The translations under genes were made by a program, and so were the position numbers. Positions 7,086-15,313 of a stretch of 64,000 bases of DNA are shown here, in pieces. How positions within the stretch are numbered: the stretch's first letter is position 1; each line of letters opens with the position of its first letter. The notes beneath the pieces were generated by a model. That model did not search any database, had not been told where the DNA came from, and was given only the letters and a program-made list of their open reading frames with translations. The stretch is from Pseudoramibacter faecis. GTDB lineage: Bacteria; Bacillota; Clostridia; Eubacteriales; Eubacteriaceae. The DNA lies in contig NZ_JAYFFI010000001.1 in NCBI RefSeq assembly GCF_036289405.1, forward strand, positions 62,001 through 126,000, given 5' to 3'.

Positions 7086-8423
7086 ATGACCATGCACATC
7101 CCTTCTTCGTCCGGCGGTCATCCGCTGAACCAAACCGACGTGCTTATCGTCGGCTCCGGTTGTTCCGGTCTTTATACCGCGTTAAATCTGCCCCGACATC
7201 TGAAGATCACGTTGATCACCAAGGCGGACCTCACTGAAAATGATTCCTATCTGGCCCAGGGCGGCATCTGCATGCTTCGGGACGAGAGCGACTTCGACGC
7301 CTATTTTACCGACACCTTGCGCGCAGGCCACAGCGAAAACGACAAACGCGCCGTGACCATCATGATCCGCGACTCCAAAAGCATCATCGGGGATCTCGTC
7401 GGCTACGGCGTGACTTTTGCCCGCAACGCCGACGGATCGTTTTGTTTCACCCGGGAGGGGGCACATTCCCAAAATCGCATCCTCTTCCACGAAGACATCA
7501 CCGGCCGGGAAATCACCAGCCATCTTCTGACGGCAGCTCAAACCTTACCCAATGTCGCCCTGATGCCCCATACCACCCTGCTCGACATCGTCGAGGGCGA
7601 CGGCGCCTGTGTCGGCGGTATCCTGCGCGGCGCGGACGGTAAACTTTCTGCCATTGCCGCAAGGCACACCGTACTGGCCTGCGGCGGCATCGGCGGGCTC
7701 TATCCCCACTCCACCAACTTTCATCATTTAACCGGGGATGCCCTGGCCATTGCCCTGCATCATCACGTCGCACTGAAAAACATCGATTACGTCCAGATCC
7801 ATCCCACCACATTATACACACCGAATCCCGAAGAGCGCTCCTTCCTGATTTCCGAATCGGTGCGCGGCGAAGGAGCTTTGCTTTACGACAAAAACGGTCG
7901 GCGCTTTGTGGACGAGCTGCTCCCCCGAGACAAACTCACCCAGGCCATTCACGCCCAGATGCGCAAGGATCACACCGAATTCGTCTGGGAAGATCTGCGG
8001 CCCATCCCGGCCAGAGAACGCCACGCGCATTTCCCAAACATCATCGCCCATTGCGCCGAGCACGGCTATGATGTCGACAGGGAATGCATTCCCGTGGTGC
8101 CGGCCCAGCATTATTTCATGGGCGGGGTCGCCGTAAATTACGAAAGCGCGACCTCTATGCCCCGGCTTTATGCCGTCGGCGAAACGGCCTGCAACGGCGT
8201 CCACGGCAAAAACCGCCTGGCCAGCAATTCCCTGCTGGAAAGCCTGGTCTTTGCCCGCCGTGCTGCCCGCGATATTACCGCCCGCACCAAACCCGCAATA
8301 TCTCTGCAATCTTTTGATAAAATTGACTGGGAACGCTACACCGACAGCCGGCGCTTCGAAAAGGACAATCACGAACAAGTCAAACTGGCCATCGACCGCG
8401 TCCACGCGCGCCGCACCGCCTAA
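7086..8423 (+). CDS. nadB: L-aspartate oxidase NadB (short form)
   Basis: This FAD enzyme oxidises L-aspartate to iminoaspartate, the first step of de novo NAD synthesis. It shows the N-terminal dinucleotide motif VGSGCSGLYTA, then LAQGGI, the substrate-loop region EGAHSQNRILFHEDITGREI, and the FAD-closing motif with VNYESATSMPRLYAVGE followed by GKNRLASNSLLE. At 445 residues it lacks most of the C-terminal helical domain of the roughly 540-residue E. coli enzyme, as in many Firmicutes. The ATG at 7086 has GAAAGGA 6 bases upstream; an in-frame TTG lies at 7080. nadC follows after 10 bases. Confidence 0.94.
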   Translation: MTMHIPSSSGGHPLNQTDVLIVGSGCSGLYTALNLPRHLKITLITKADLTENDSYLAQGGICMLRDESDFDAYFTDTLRAGHSENDKRAVTIMIRDSKSIIGDLVGYGVTFARNADGSFCFTREGAHSQNRILFHEDITGREITSHLLTAAQTLPNVALMPHTTLLDIVEGDGACVGGILRGADGKLSAIAARHTVLACGGIGGLYPHSTNFHHLTGDALAIALHHHVALKNIDYVQIHPTTLYTPNPEERSFLISESVRGEGALLYDKNGRRFVDELLPRDKLTQAIHAQMRKDHTEFVWEDLRPIPARERHAHFPNIIAHCAEHGYDVDRECIPVVPAQHYFMGGVAVNYESATSMPRLYAVGETACNGVHGKNRLASNSLLESLVFARRAARDITARTKPAISLQSFDKIDWERYTDSRRFEKDNHEQVKLAIDRVHARRTA

Positions 8424-8433
8424 GGAGGTTTTT

Positions 8434-9300
8434 ATGTATCAACTCGACCCGATTTCCATGACGTTAAACGCCGATCCGCTCATCACCGCTGCCCTCAAGG
8501 AAGATATCACCCGGGAGGACATCACCACCAATTGCGTGATGCCCGAAGCCTGCCCCGGCGAAGTGGAGCTGCTCGCCAAGGGCGACGGGGTTCTGTGCGG
8601 GATGCCGGTCTTCGCCCGGGTCTTTACCCTGCTGGATCCGAACATCACCGTCGAAGCCCTTGCCGCCGACGGCGACCGCGTGACCTCCGGACAGAAGCTT
8701 GCCATCGTCCACGGTGACATCCGCGCCCTGCTTTCCGGAGAACGCACCGCCCTCAATTATCTGCAGCGCATGAGCGGCATCGCCACCGCCGCCCGAAAGG
8801 TCGTCGATCTGCTGGCCGAATGCCACAGCGACCTTAAGCTTTTGGATTCCCGAAAAACCACCCCCAACAACCGACTTTTCGAAAAATACGCTGTGCGCAT
8901 CGGCGGCGGGCACAACCACCGCTACAACTTGACGGACGGCGTGATGCTCAAGGACAATCATATCGCCGCGGCCGGCTCCATCACCAAAGCAGTCGCCAGC
9001 GCCAAGGCCTACGCCCCTTTTGTGCATAAAATCGAAGTCGAAGTCGAGACGTTGGCCATGGCCGAAGAAGCCCTGGCGGCCGGCGCCGATATCATCATGC
9101 TCGACAATATGGATCACGATGTCATGGCTGCGGCCATCGCCTGCATCGACCACCGAGCCGAGGTGGAAATTTCCGGCAATATCACCGCCGAATCCATCGC
9201 CGAAATCGCCGATCTCGGCGCCGACTATATCTCCAGCGGCGCTCTGACCCATTCGGCGCCCATTCTCGATCTTTCGTTAAAAAATCTGCGCCGGCTTTAA
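8434..9300 (+). CDS. nadC: Nicotinate-nucleotide pyrophosphorylase NadC (quinolinate phosphoribosyltransferase)
   Basis: NadC converts quinolinate and PRPP to nicotinate mononucleotide with loss of CO2. The 288-residue frame has EDITREDITT, GERTALNYLQRMSGIAT, DSRKTTPNNR (usually DTRKTTPG-R), KYAVRIGGGHNHRYNL, MLKDNHI, EVEVETL, IMLDNM, EISGNI and the closing DYISSGALTHS. The start at 8434 has a strong AAGGAGG site. It follows nadB by 10 bases and precedes niaR by 36, giving a three-gene operon. An unusual detail is NNR in place of the common GLR after KTTP. Confidence 0.95.
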   Translation: MYQLDPISMTLNADPLITAALKEDITREDITTNCVMPEACPGEVELLAKGDGVLCGMPVFARVFTLLDPNITVEALAADGDRVTSGQKLAIVHGDIRALLSGERTALNYLQRMSGIATAARKVVDLLAECHSDLKLLDSRKTTPNNRLFEKYAVRIGGGHNHRYNLTDGVMLKDNHIAAAGSITKAVASAKAYAPFVHKIEVEVETLAMAEEALAAGADIIMLDNMDHDVMAAAIACIDHRAEVEISGNITAESIAEIADLGADYISSGALTHSAPILDLSLKNLRRL

Positions 9301-9336
9301 TGCCCTGCGTATTCATCCCATTAGAAAGGAGCCTTT

Positions 9337-9894
9337 ATGAAGGGAAAAGAACGCCGACAACACATTTATTATCTGCTTTCCGGCAGTACAAAGCCGCTCC
9401 CCGGGGCCATCCTGGCCCAGAAAACCGGCGTGAGCCGCCAGGTGGTGGTGCAGGACATCGCCCTGATGCGTGCCGACGGCATCGACATTCTCTCCACCAA
9501 CCGCGGCTATTGTCTGCGTCAGGCCGCGTTGACAGCCAGCCGGGTATTCAAAGTCAATCACAGCGACGAACAGACGGAAGAAGAACTGACCACCATCGTC
9601 GATCTCGGGGGAAAAGTCGAGGACGTTTTTGTTTTTCATCGGGTTTACGGGGTGCTGAGGGCCCCCCTGCTGATCCGTTCCCGACGCGATATCCACATTT
9701 ATCTTTCCCATATCACGCCCGGCCCTTCAACCCTTCTGAAAAACACAACCGCCGGCTATCACTACCACACCGTCACCGCCGATTCTGAGGAAATTCTCGA
9801 TCTGATCCAGAAAGCCCTAACCGAAAAGGGCTTTCTGGCCAAACTCCAGGATTATGAACCGGTTGATTTCTGGCACAAAAACGCCACCGGCTGA
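9337..9894 (+). CDS. niaR: Transcriptional regulator NiaR (HTH_11 plus 3H domain)
   Basis: This 185-residue repressor of NAD genes is known to respond to nicotinate. Residues 1-60 form the HTH_11 winged helix (RRQHIYYLL, TGVSRQVVVQDI, ADGIDIL). Residues 75-178 form the 3H domain, named for conserved histidines, visible here as VFHRVYG, YLSHI and HYHTV. AAAGGAG lies ahead of the ATG at 9337. Its place as the last gene of the nad operon implies negative autoregulation, and the repeats between nadA and nadB are its likely targets. A strong terminator follows. Confidence 0.9.
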   Translation: MKGKERRQHIYYLLSGSTKPLPGAILAQKTGVSRQVVVQDIALMRADGIDILSTNRGYCLRQAALTASRVFKVNHSDEQTEEELTTIVDLGGKVEDVFVFHRVYGVLRAPLLIRSRRDIHIYLSHITPGPSTLLKNTTAGYHYHTVTADSEEILDLIQKALTEKGFLAKLQDYEPVDFWHKNATG

Positions 9895-9927
9895 TCGCTC
9901 GATTGCAGATCGCCAAAGACAACACAC

Positions 9928-9958
9928 GAAAAAAGCAGCTCCAACGAGCTGCTTTTTT
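9928..9958. terminator. Bidirectional terminator between niaR and sulP
   Basis: Perfect 8-bp stem AGCAGCTC/GAGCTGCT with loop CAAC, an A run on one side and a T run on the other, so it works for both converging genes. Confidence 0.85.
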
Positions 9959-9986
9959 ATTTGGAAAGCCTTTGTGCGTGCGTCTG

Positions 9987-12221
9987 CTAGTCCATTTGGT
10001 CTGCCAGTTGTTTGCGCCAGGCCTCAATGCGAGCGGCCAGCGCTGGATTTTCCTGCTTGAGAATCTGCCGATGGCGATTGCGCGCCTGCCGGAATTGTTC
10101 AAAGGTCTCCGGATAGTGCGTTTTGAAATAGCGCTCCCGATGCATCCGAAAATGCACAATGCGCTTGAGGGCTTCCCGTTCCATACCGATCAGCTTCTCG
10201 TCCAGACGCGCATGATAAGCCACCAAATCGGCAACGATCTTCTGATACTGTTCCGCACTCAGATCGCCTTTGTTTTCCATCATGGCCAACCGCATTTCCA
10301 GAAGATCCATGAACTTTTCTTCGTCGAGGCCGCTCCAATACGGGCCAAACTGCTGTTGCTCCTTCGCTGCAATCTGTTCGCCGTCAAAGCGATCCGCCGC
10401 GGCAATATCCTCTGCAAAACGCTCTGCCATTTCCTGCATTTTGTGATCGGCATCGGCACCGTAAACCCATTCGTATTCCGCCATCGCCGCATCGGCCGGA
10501 CCTCCTTGCCCCATGGCGCCTTCCGGCAAGCGCACATAGGTCGCGCCGTCTCCCTCGGTCAGAGGATAGGGCGGAGTGAGGCCGGCGTCCGCCAAAGCCA
10601 TCGCTATCATCGGACGCAGCGCGTGGTCGTCAAAAAGCACCTGCCCGCCGAAGGTACGCAGCTGATCATTCACCGCACCGGGATGCTCGGTGAGATAAAG
10701 GCGGACACCTCGGGCCTTCAAACGCCGATACAAAATAAGCAGCTGCTCCGTGGCCGTCACATCCACGCTGCTGATGCCCCTGGCGTCCACCACCACCACG
10801 CGGGTGTTGTCAGTGACCGCCGCTTCCAGCTGAGACTGAAACACGCCGATATTGGCAAAGAAAAGTGCCGCATTGAATTGGTAGAGCACCACATTTTCAA
10901 TCGGCCGCGCATCCCGGGTGCGCGACAAGGCATAAAAACCCTCATGATCCGGAATACAACCGAGAAAAGCGGTCGCCGGCCGGGACGCCCTCAGCACCAC
11001 GGTGAGAAACGACAGCCCCACACCGGCCACCACGCCGGCGATGGAGCCCCGGATGAGCACCACAGCAAAAACGATATAAAAAATCACGAATTCCACCCGA
11101 TCGACCTTTTTGAGTTTATGGGCCAGATCAAATTCGAGAATCGAAAACAACGCTGCAATCACGATCCCCGTGAGAATCGGCACCGGCAGAAAGCCGATAA
11201 AGCCTGTCGCAAAACAAAGCACCAGTGCCATTGTCGCCGCGGCCACCACCGACATCATCTGGGAGTTGACACCAAAATCACCGGCAATCCCGGTGCGCGA
11301 CACCGAACCGCTGACCGGCGGGCAGCCAAAAATCCCCGATACCAGATTTGCCGCGGTATAGGCCAAAAGCTCCCGGTTGTTGTCAATGGGATCTCCATGG
11401 GCCATCCCCACCGAATTGGTCGCCAACAGGGTCTCTGCCGTAATCACCAACGCCACCGAAAGGCTGGATATAAAAATCTGCGGCAGCATGGCCAAAAGTC
11501 TGGCATCAAGCTGCGGGATCACCGGCCGGGGCAGTCCCGGGGTCACCGCCGGCAGCAGCGCTACCCCATGCCGATCCAGGTGAAATATCAATGTTAATAC
11601 CGCGCCAACGCCCATCATTACCACACTCATCGGCACCTTTGGACACACCCTTTTGCCGAGCATGATCACGACAAAGGACCCCACGCCAAGCGCCAGAGAA
11701 AGCGCGTTGAAACCAGCCCGAGCCGTCGCCGCGATATGGGGCAGAAGCTCGGTAACTTCCCCCATGCCGGCCATTCCGCCGTAAAGTTTGGGAATCTGCA
11801 TCAGGATGATCTCAGTGCAGATCCCGGTGATGAACCCACCGAGAACCGGCGAGGAGATAAACTTGGTGAACCGGCCCGCCCGGAGTAGCCAAAAAAGCAA
11901 TAACCACAGGGTCACCGCCAATGTGACCACCGGCACCACACGGATAGCCGCCGCCGATTGCAGCCTGATACCAAGGGTCCCTACCACCAAACTGCCGACC
12001 AGTGCCGCCGGCGCCGCATCCACGCCAAACACAAACCGGGGAGACGAGGTAATCAACCCGAAAAACAAAATCGGCAAGAGAGAACCATATAGACCGTACA
12101 CCGGGGGCAGCCCCGCAATCTGCGCGTAGCCCATGGCGATAGGAATCGACACCAGCGCCACGATAATCCCCGACGGCAAATCTTTTTTTAAATCTTCAGC
12201 GCGATAGTTTTTTAAAAACAT
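9987..12221 (-). CDS. SulP family anion transporter with STAS domain and long C-terminal extension
   Basis: This 744-residue membrane protein shows the SulP core: LKKDLPSGIIVALVSIPIAMGYAQIAGLPPVYGLY at the N-terminus, about 10-12 membrane segments to about residue 410, and then a STAS domain (about 430-540, with VVVVDARGISSVDVTATEQL). Beyond it lie about 190 residues that are charged, helical, and rich in Glu, Gln, Arg and Met, with a Trp-Tyr motif near GPYWSGLDEEKFMDLLEMRLAMM. Ordinary SulP proteins of bacteria end near 550-600 residues. Substrate (sulfate, bicarbonate or other anion) cannot be told. Its start lies inside the end of the U32 gene (10-base overlap), and its GAGGAGG site is within that gene, so translation is coupled. 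Confidence 0.88.
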   Translation of the reverse strand: MFLKNYRAEDLKKDLPSGIIVALVSIPIAMGYAQIAGLPPVYGLYGSLLPILFFGLITSSPRFVFGVDAAPAALVGSLVVGTLGIRLQSAAAIRVVPVVTLAVTLWLLLFWLLRAGRFTKFISSPVLGGFITGICTEIILMQIPKLYGGMAGMGEVTELLPHIAATARAGFNALSLALGVGSFVVIMLGKRVCPKVPMSVVMMGVGAVLTLIFHLDRHGVALLPAVTPGLPRPVIPQLDARLLAMLPQIFISSLSVALVITAETLLATNSVGMAHGDPIDNNRELLAYTAANLVSGIFGCPPVSGSVSRTGIAGDFGVNSQMMSVVAAATMALVLCFATGFIGFLPVPILTGIVIAALFSILEFDLAHKLKKVDRVEFVIFYIVFAVVLIRGSIAGVVAGVGLSFLTVVLRASRPATAFLGCIPDHEGFYALSRTRDARPIENVVLYQFNAALFFANIGVFQSQLEAAVTDNTRVVVVDARGISSVDVTATEQLLILYRRLKARGVRLYLTEHPGAVNDQLRTFGGQVLFDDHALRPMIAMALADAGLTPPYPLTEGDGATYVRLPEGAMGQGGPADAAMAEYEWVYGADADHKMQEMAERFAEDIAAADRFDGEQIAAKEQQQFGPYWSGLDEEKFMDLLEMRLAMMENKGDLSAEQYQKIVADLVAYHARLDEKLIGMEREALKRIVHFRMHRERYFKTHYPETFEQFRQARNRHRQILKQENPALAARIEAWRKQLADQMD

Positions 12222-13483
12222 AAAGCCTCCTCACGTTCGGCGCTTTTTCTGCGCAAAATACTCATCGGCGCCACCGGCTGGTCGAGCTTTAGGCGATAGC
12301 GCATTTTGGCGTGGGGGGTTGACGCAATCGGCACACCGGCCGCGTCTGTCAGTCCTTTGGCCTGCTGCGCCAAAAATAGCGGCGAATCCCCCGTGCCCGG
12401 CTGAATGATTTCAATCGCATCGCCCTCGCTGATCTTGCCGCGCTGCTCCACCGTCGCCATGCCCGACGCCGCATCGTAATCCAGAACCACCCCGGCAAAA
12501 TCGTAATTCCGAGTGTAACTGCTGGTCCCGAAATTTTCAGCATCCGGTCCGGCAGTGCCGCCGTAAAAAGCCGTGGTGTAATGGCGGTGACTAACCTTGG
12601 TGAGTTCCGCTACCCAATCCGACGGCACCACAAAATCGGGATCAGCCGCTGCCGCGTCGACAATACGCCGGTAAATGCCGGTCACTGTCGCCACATAAAA
12701 GGCACTCTTCATTCGGCCCTCGATTTTAAAACTGTCGACGCCGAACCGCATCAGCTCCGGGACCTGACGCGCCAGACACAAATCCTTGGAATTCATGATA
12801 AAAGTACCCGCCTCATCCTCGGACACCGAAAAATATTCTCCCGGCCGCCTGGATTCCTCCAACCGATACTGCCAGCGGCAGGGCTGAGCGCAATCTCCGC
12901 GATTGGCATCCCGTCCCGTCAGATAATGGGACAGCAGGCAGCGCCCGGAATAGGAAATGCACATGGCCCCGTGCACAAACGTTTCGATCTCCATGCCGGC
13001 CGGCCGCGCTTCACAAAGGGCCTTAATCTCCGCACCGGAAAGCTCTCTGGCCAGCACAATGCGACTGGCTCCCAAATCGTGCCAAAAACGCACGGACCGG
13101 CTGTTGACGTTGTTCGCCTGAGTGCTCACCGACACCGCAAGCTCGGGCGCTGTCCGGCGCACCGTGGCAAACACGCCCGGATCTGCAATGAGCACTCCAT
13201 CCACGCCAATCTCATGCAAAAATTGAATATAGGGCTCCAAACCGTCAAAATCCGCTTCATGAGGGATCATGTTCAGTGTGACAAAAATCTTCTTCCCGCA
13301 AGCATGCACCCAAGCCGCCGCTTCGCCCAGTTCCTCATCCGAAAAATTATCGGCCCGTGCCCGCAGCCCAAAATACGTCCCGGCACAATAAACGGCATCG
13401 GCGCCATAAATAACGGCAAACCGCAGTTTCTCAAAATTGCCCGCCGGTGCCAATACCTCCGGCTTTTTTCTTTTTTCTTTCAT
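12212..13483 (-). CDS. Peptidase U32 family protein, tRNA hydroxylation type (TrhP-like)
   Basis: The 423-residue protein opens with KPEVLAPAGNFEKLRFAVIYGADAVY, the U32 signature region, and has VSTQANNVNS, ELSGAEI, ETFVHGAMCISYSGRCLLSHYLTGRDANRGDCAQPCRWQY with the clustered Cys, then FKIEGRMKS and HRHYTTAFY. The Cys set and length match the U32 proteins (YrrO/TrhP) that make 5-hydroxyuridine in tRNA. In Bacillus yrrO lies near mltG (yrrL), and mltG is the next gene upstream here too, which supports the tRNA role over a collagenase role. A terminator separates it from mltG. The ATG at 13483 has a weak GCGGAAG site. Confidence 0.85.
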   Translation of the reverse strand: MKEKRKKPEVLAPAGNFEKLRFAVIYGADAVYCAGTYFGLRARADNFSDEELGEAAAWVHACGKKIFVTLNMIPHEADFDGLEPYIQFLHEIGVDGVLIADPGVFATVRRTAPELAVSVSTQANNVNSRSVRFWHDLGASRIVLARELSGAEIKALCEARPAGMEIETFVHGAMCISYSGRCLLSHYLTGRDANRGDCAQPCRWQYRLEESRRPGEYFSVSEDEAGTFIMNSKDLCLARQVPELMRFGVDSFKIEGRMKSAFYVATVTGIYRRIVDAAAADPDFVVPSDWVAELTKVSHRHYTTAFYGGTAGPDAENFGTSSYTRNYDFAGVVLDYDAASGMATVEQRGKISEGDAIEIIQPGTGDSPLFLAQQAKGLTDAAGVPIASTPHAKMRYRLKLDQPVAPMSILRRKSAEREEALCF

Positions 13484-13536
13484 CTTCCGCTCTTTTTAAT
13501 TGCAACACAGCCTTGTTCTGCTTTTCACTCCGCTTT

Positions 13537-13561
13537 TAAAAAAGACACGCCGCAGCGTGTC
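13537..13561 (-). terminator. Terminator of mltG
   Basis: Minus-strand GACACGC/GCGTGTC stem, 4-base loop, then a T run, 23 bases after the mltG stop. Confidence 0.8.
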
Positions 13562-13583
13562 CTCTTTGTTCACTTGTTCAAAT

Positions 13584-14822
13584 TTAATTCATATACTTTT
13601 TAATATTCTGCTGATGTTCATCAATCGTCTTGGCAAAGTGGATTTTCCCTGACTTCATGTCTGCCACAAAATAATAATAATTCGTATCCGCCGGTGCAAT
13701 CGCCGCCTTGATGGATTTCATCCCCGGCGAGCAAATCGGCCCGACGGGCAGTCCCGCATTTTGATACGTATTATAGGGCGAATCGGCTTTCAAGTCGTTA
13801 TTGGAAAGCACCGCCTTCTTATTGCCCAACGCATAGTTAACCGTGATATCCGACTGAAGCTTCATCCCCGCCTTAATGCGATTGTAGAACACCGAAGCCA
13901 CATTGGTCTTATCTTCGTCTAATTTGCTTTCCATTTCCACCAATGAGCCCATAGTTAAAATTTCATCGACCGAATGACCACTGTCTTTGATCTTTTTCAG
14001 CGTCGCTTCATTAAACTTCGCCTGGGTATTGGCCAGCATCCTGTTGACCACCGTCGCAGCACTGGTATTGGACACAAATTGATAGGTATCTGGGAAGAGA
14101 TATCCCTCCATCGGCGTCCGCCCTGAAGCCTTGTCCGGATACGAGCTCAAAATACTGTAGCGCTTTTTATAGTCGCTGACTTTTTTTGTTTCGGCGATAA
14201 ATTCATCTTTCGAACAAATATGTGCATCTGATAGGATTTCCGCCATTTCTTTAACGGTCTTCCCTTCCGGAATCGTAACCGATAAAGCCCCGGCATAACT
14301 CTTGCCGTTGAGCATGGCGTTAAAAATCTGTACTGAGGACATCGACGGTGCAAACTGATAATTGGCTGCTTTTATTTTTTTCGTGCCCCGGCTGTGACGG
14401 CCGGCATAGCTTTGAAAAACCATGCGACTGCGGATCAAGCCTTTTCGTTCGAGAATTCTGGCAATGTCCTCAATGTTCGAACCATCCGGAATCTCAACAA
14501 TGATTTTTTTCTTGCTGTTCGATACCGGCAATAGTTGACGATTGTAGTAGCTGTGCCATCCAGCGATAAAAATAATCGCAGCAAGCGCGACGCACCCCAA
14601 TGCAATCAGGATATGCTTTCGTGAACGCCGGCGGTTTTCTTCAAAAACGGGATCCTCATCATCCGTCTCGTACGCATCGCCATCAAATTCATCGTCCCAA
14701 TCGTCCGCCGTTTCCTCATCGTACAATGCTTCTTCCGAAGCGTCTGCCTCTTCTGCCAGAATAGTTTTGTAGTATCCATTCTCGCGGCCGATGCCATCGT
14801 TTGCGCCGTGATTGTTCGCCAT
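13584..14822 (-). CDS. mltG: Endolytic transglycosylase MltG (YceG-like)
   Basis: MltG cuts nascent glycan strands at the membrane. The 412-residue frame has a long acidic cytoplasmic N-terminus (residues 20-60), a basic stretch, one membrane helix (about 73-92), and then the extracellular LysM-like and catalytic YceG domain. The catalytic region reads LTMGSLVEMESK, with the glutamate in the usual place, then SVFYNRIKAGMKLQSDITVNYALG and YNTYQNAGLPVGPICSPG. The final part YFVADMKSGKIHFAKTIDEH is typical. It is transcribed with ylbF and rnj upstream in the same direction, with 32 bases to ylbF. Confidence 0.93.
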   Translation of the reverse strand: MANNHGANDGIGRENGYYKTILAEEADASEEALYDEETADDWDDEFDGDAYETDDEDPVFEENRRRSRKHILIALGCVALAAIIFIAGWHSYYNRQLLPVSNSKKKIIVEIPDGSNIEDIARILERKGLIRSRMVFQSYAGRHSRGTKKIKAANYQFAPSMSSVQIFNAMLNGKSYAGALSVTIPEGKTVKEMAEILSDAHICSKDEFIAETKKVSDYKKRYSILSSYPDKASGRTPMEGYLFPDTYQFVSNTSAATVVNRMLANTQAKFNEATLKKIKDSGHSVDEILTMGSLVEMESKLDEDKTNVASVFYNRIKAGMKLQSDITVNYALGNKKAVLSNNDLKADSPYNTYQNAGLPVGPICSPGMKSIKAAIAPADTNYYYFVADMKSGKIHFAKTIDEHQQNIKKYMN

Positions 14823-14854
14823 GATTACCTCTCTTCTCGATTGTTGCCCGTTTT

Positions 14855-15220
14855 TTAATGAATTCCTGGCAATCCGCCGAATAAATTCGCATCCAAACCG
14901 ACTGCAGTGCTGATTTTCTGAACAATATCTTGAAATATCGGCATCACTGCCATCTGAGCCTGGAAAAAGGAAGCGATTTCCGGGACGGCCATGATCTCCA
15001 TGGTTTTCGCATTAAAATCTGCAATTTCCTCATTTGAAAGGGACTGGCCCATCGCCTGACGCGCCTGCATTGCCAACTGCGCCTGCATATATCTTTGCGC
15101 CCGCTGAAATTGCTCCGGATTCTGCTTTAATGCCGCCTGCGCTGCTTTAAACTGCACACATTCAGGCGCATTTGCCAATGTTTCGGCAAATGTATCTGCA
15201 GCGTCGTAAATATTTTCCAC
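14855..15220 (-). CDS. YlbF/YmcA family regulator
   Basis: This 121-residue helical protein of the Com_YlbF type has VENIYDAADTFAETL, then ECVQFKAAQAALKQN, the Gln/Met/Ala-rich helix QRYMQAQLAMQARQAMG, EEIADFNAKTMEIMAVPEI and a short Gly-rich end. Relatives in Bacillus form the Y-complex that modulates RNase Y and influences competence, sporulation and biofilm. The GTG at 15220 is chosen because GGGAGGAGG lies 8 bases before it. The gene sits directly downstream of RNase J, consistent with a role in RNA turnover. Confidence 0.8.
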   Translation of the reverse strand: MENIYDAADTFAETLANAPECVQFKAAQAALKQNPEQFQRAQRYMQAQLAMQARQAMGQSLSNEEIADFNAKTMEIMAVPEIASFFQAQMAVMPIFQDIVQKISTAVGLDANLFGGLPGIH

Positions 15221-15313
15221 AGAGATGGCCTCCTCCCACACGATATAATGTTTTATTTTAACATAGAACGATCGGAATTATTACCCTTTTAACTGATATT
15301 CTCGACTGACGCA

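Noticed and set aside
9903..11597. 564-codon plus-strand frame
   Set aside because: Antisense shadow of the SulP gene, His/Arg-rich with no domain, as expected opposite GC-rich coding sequence.
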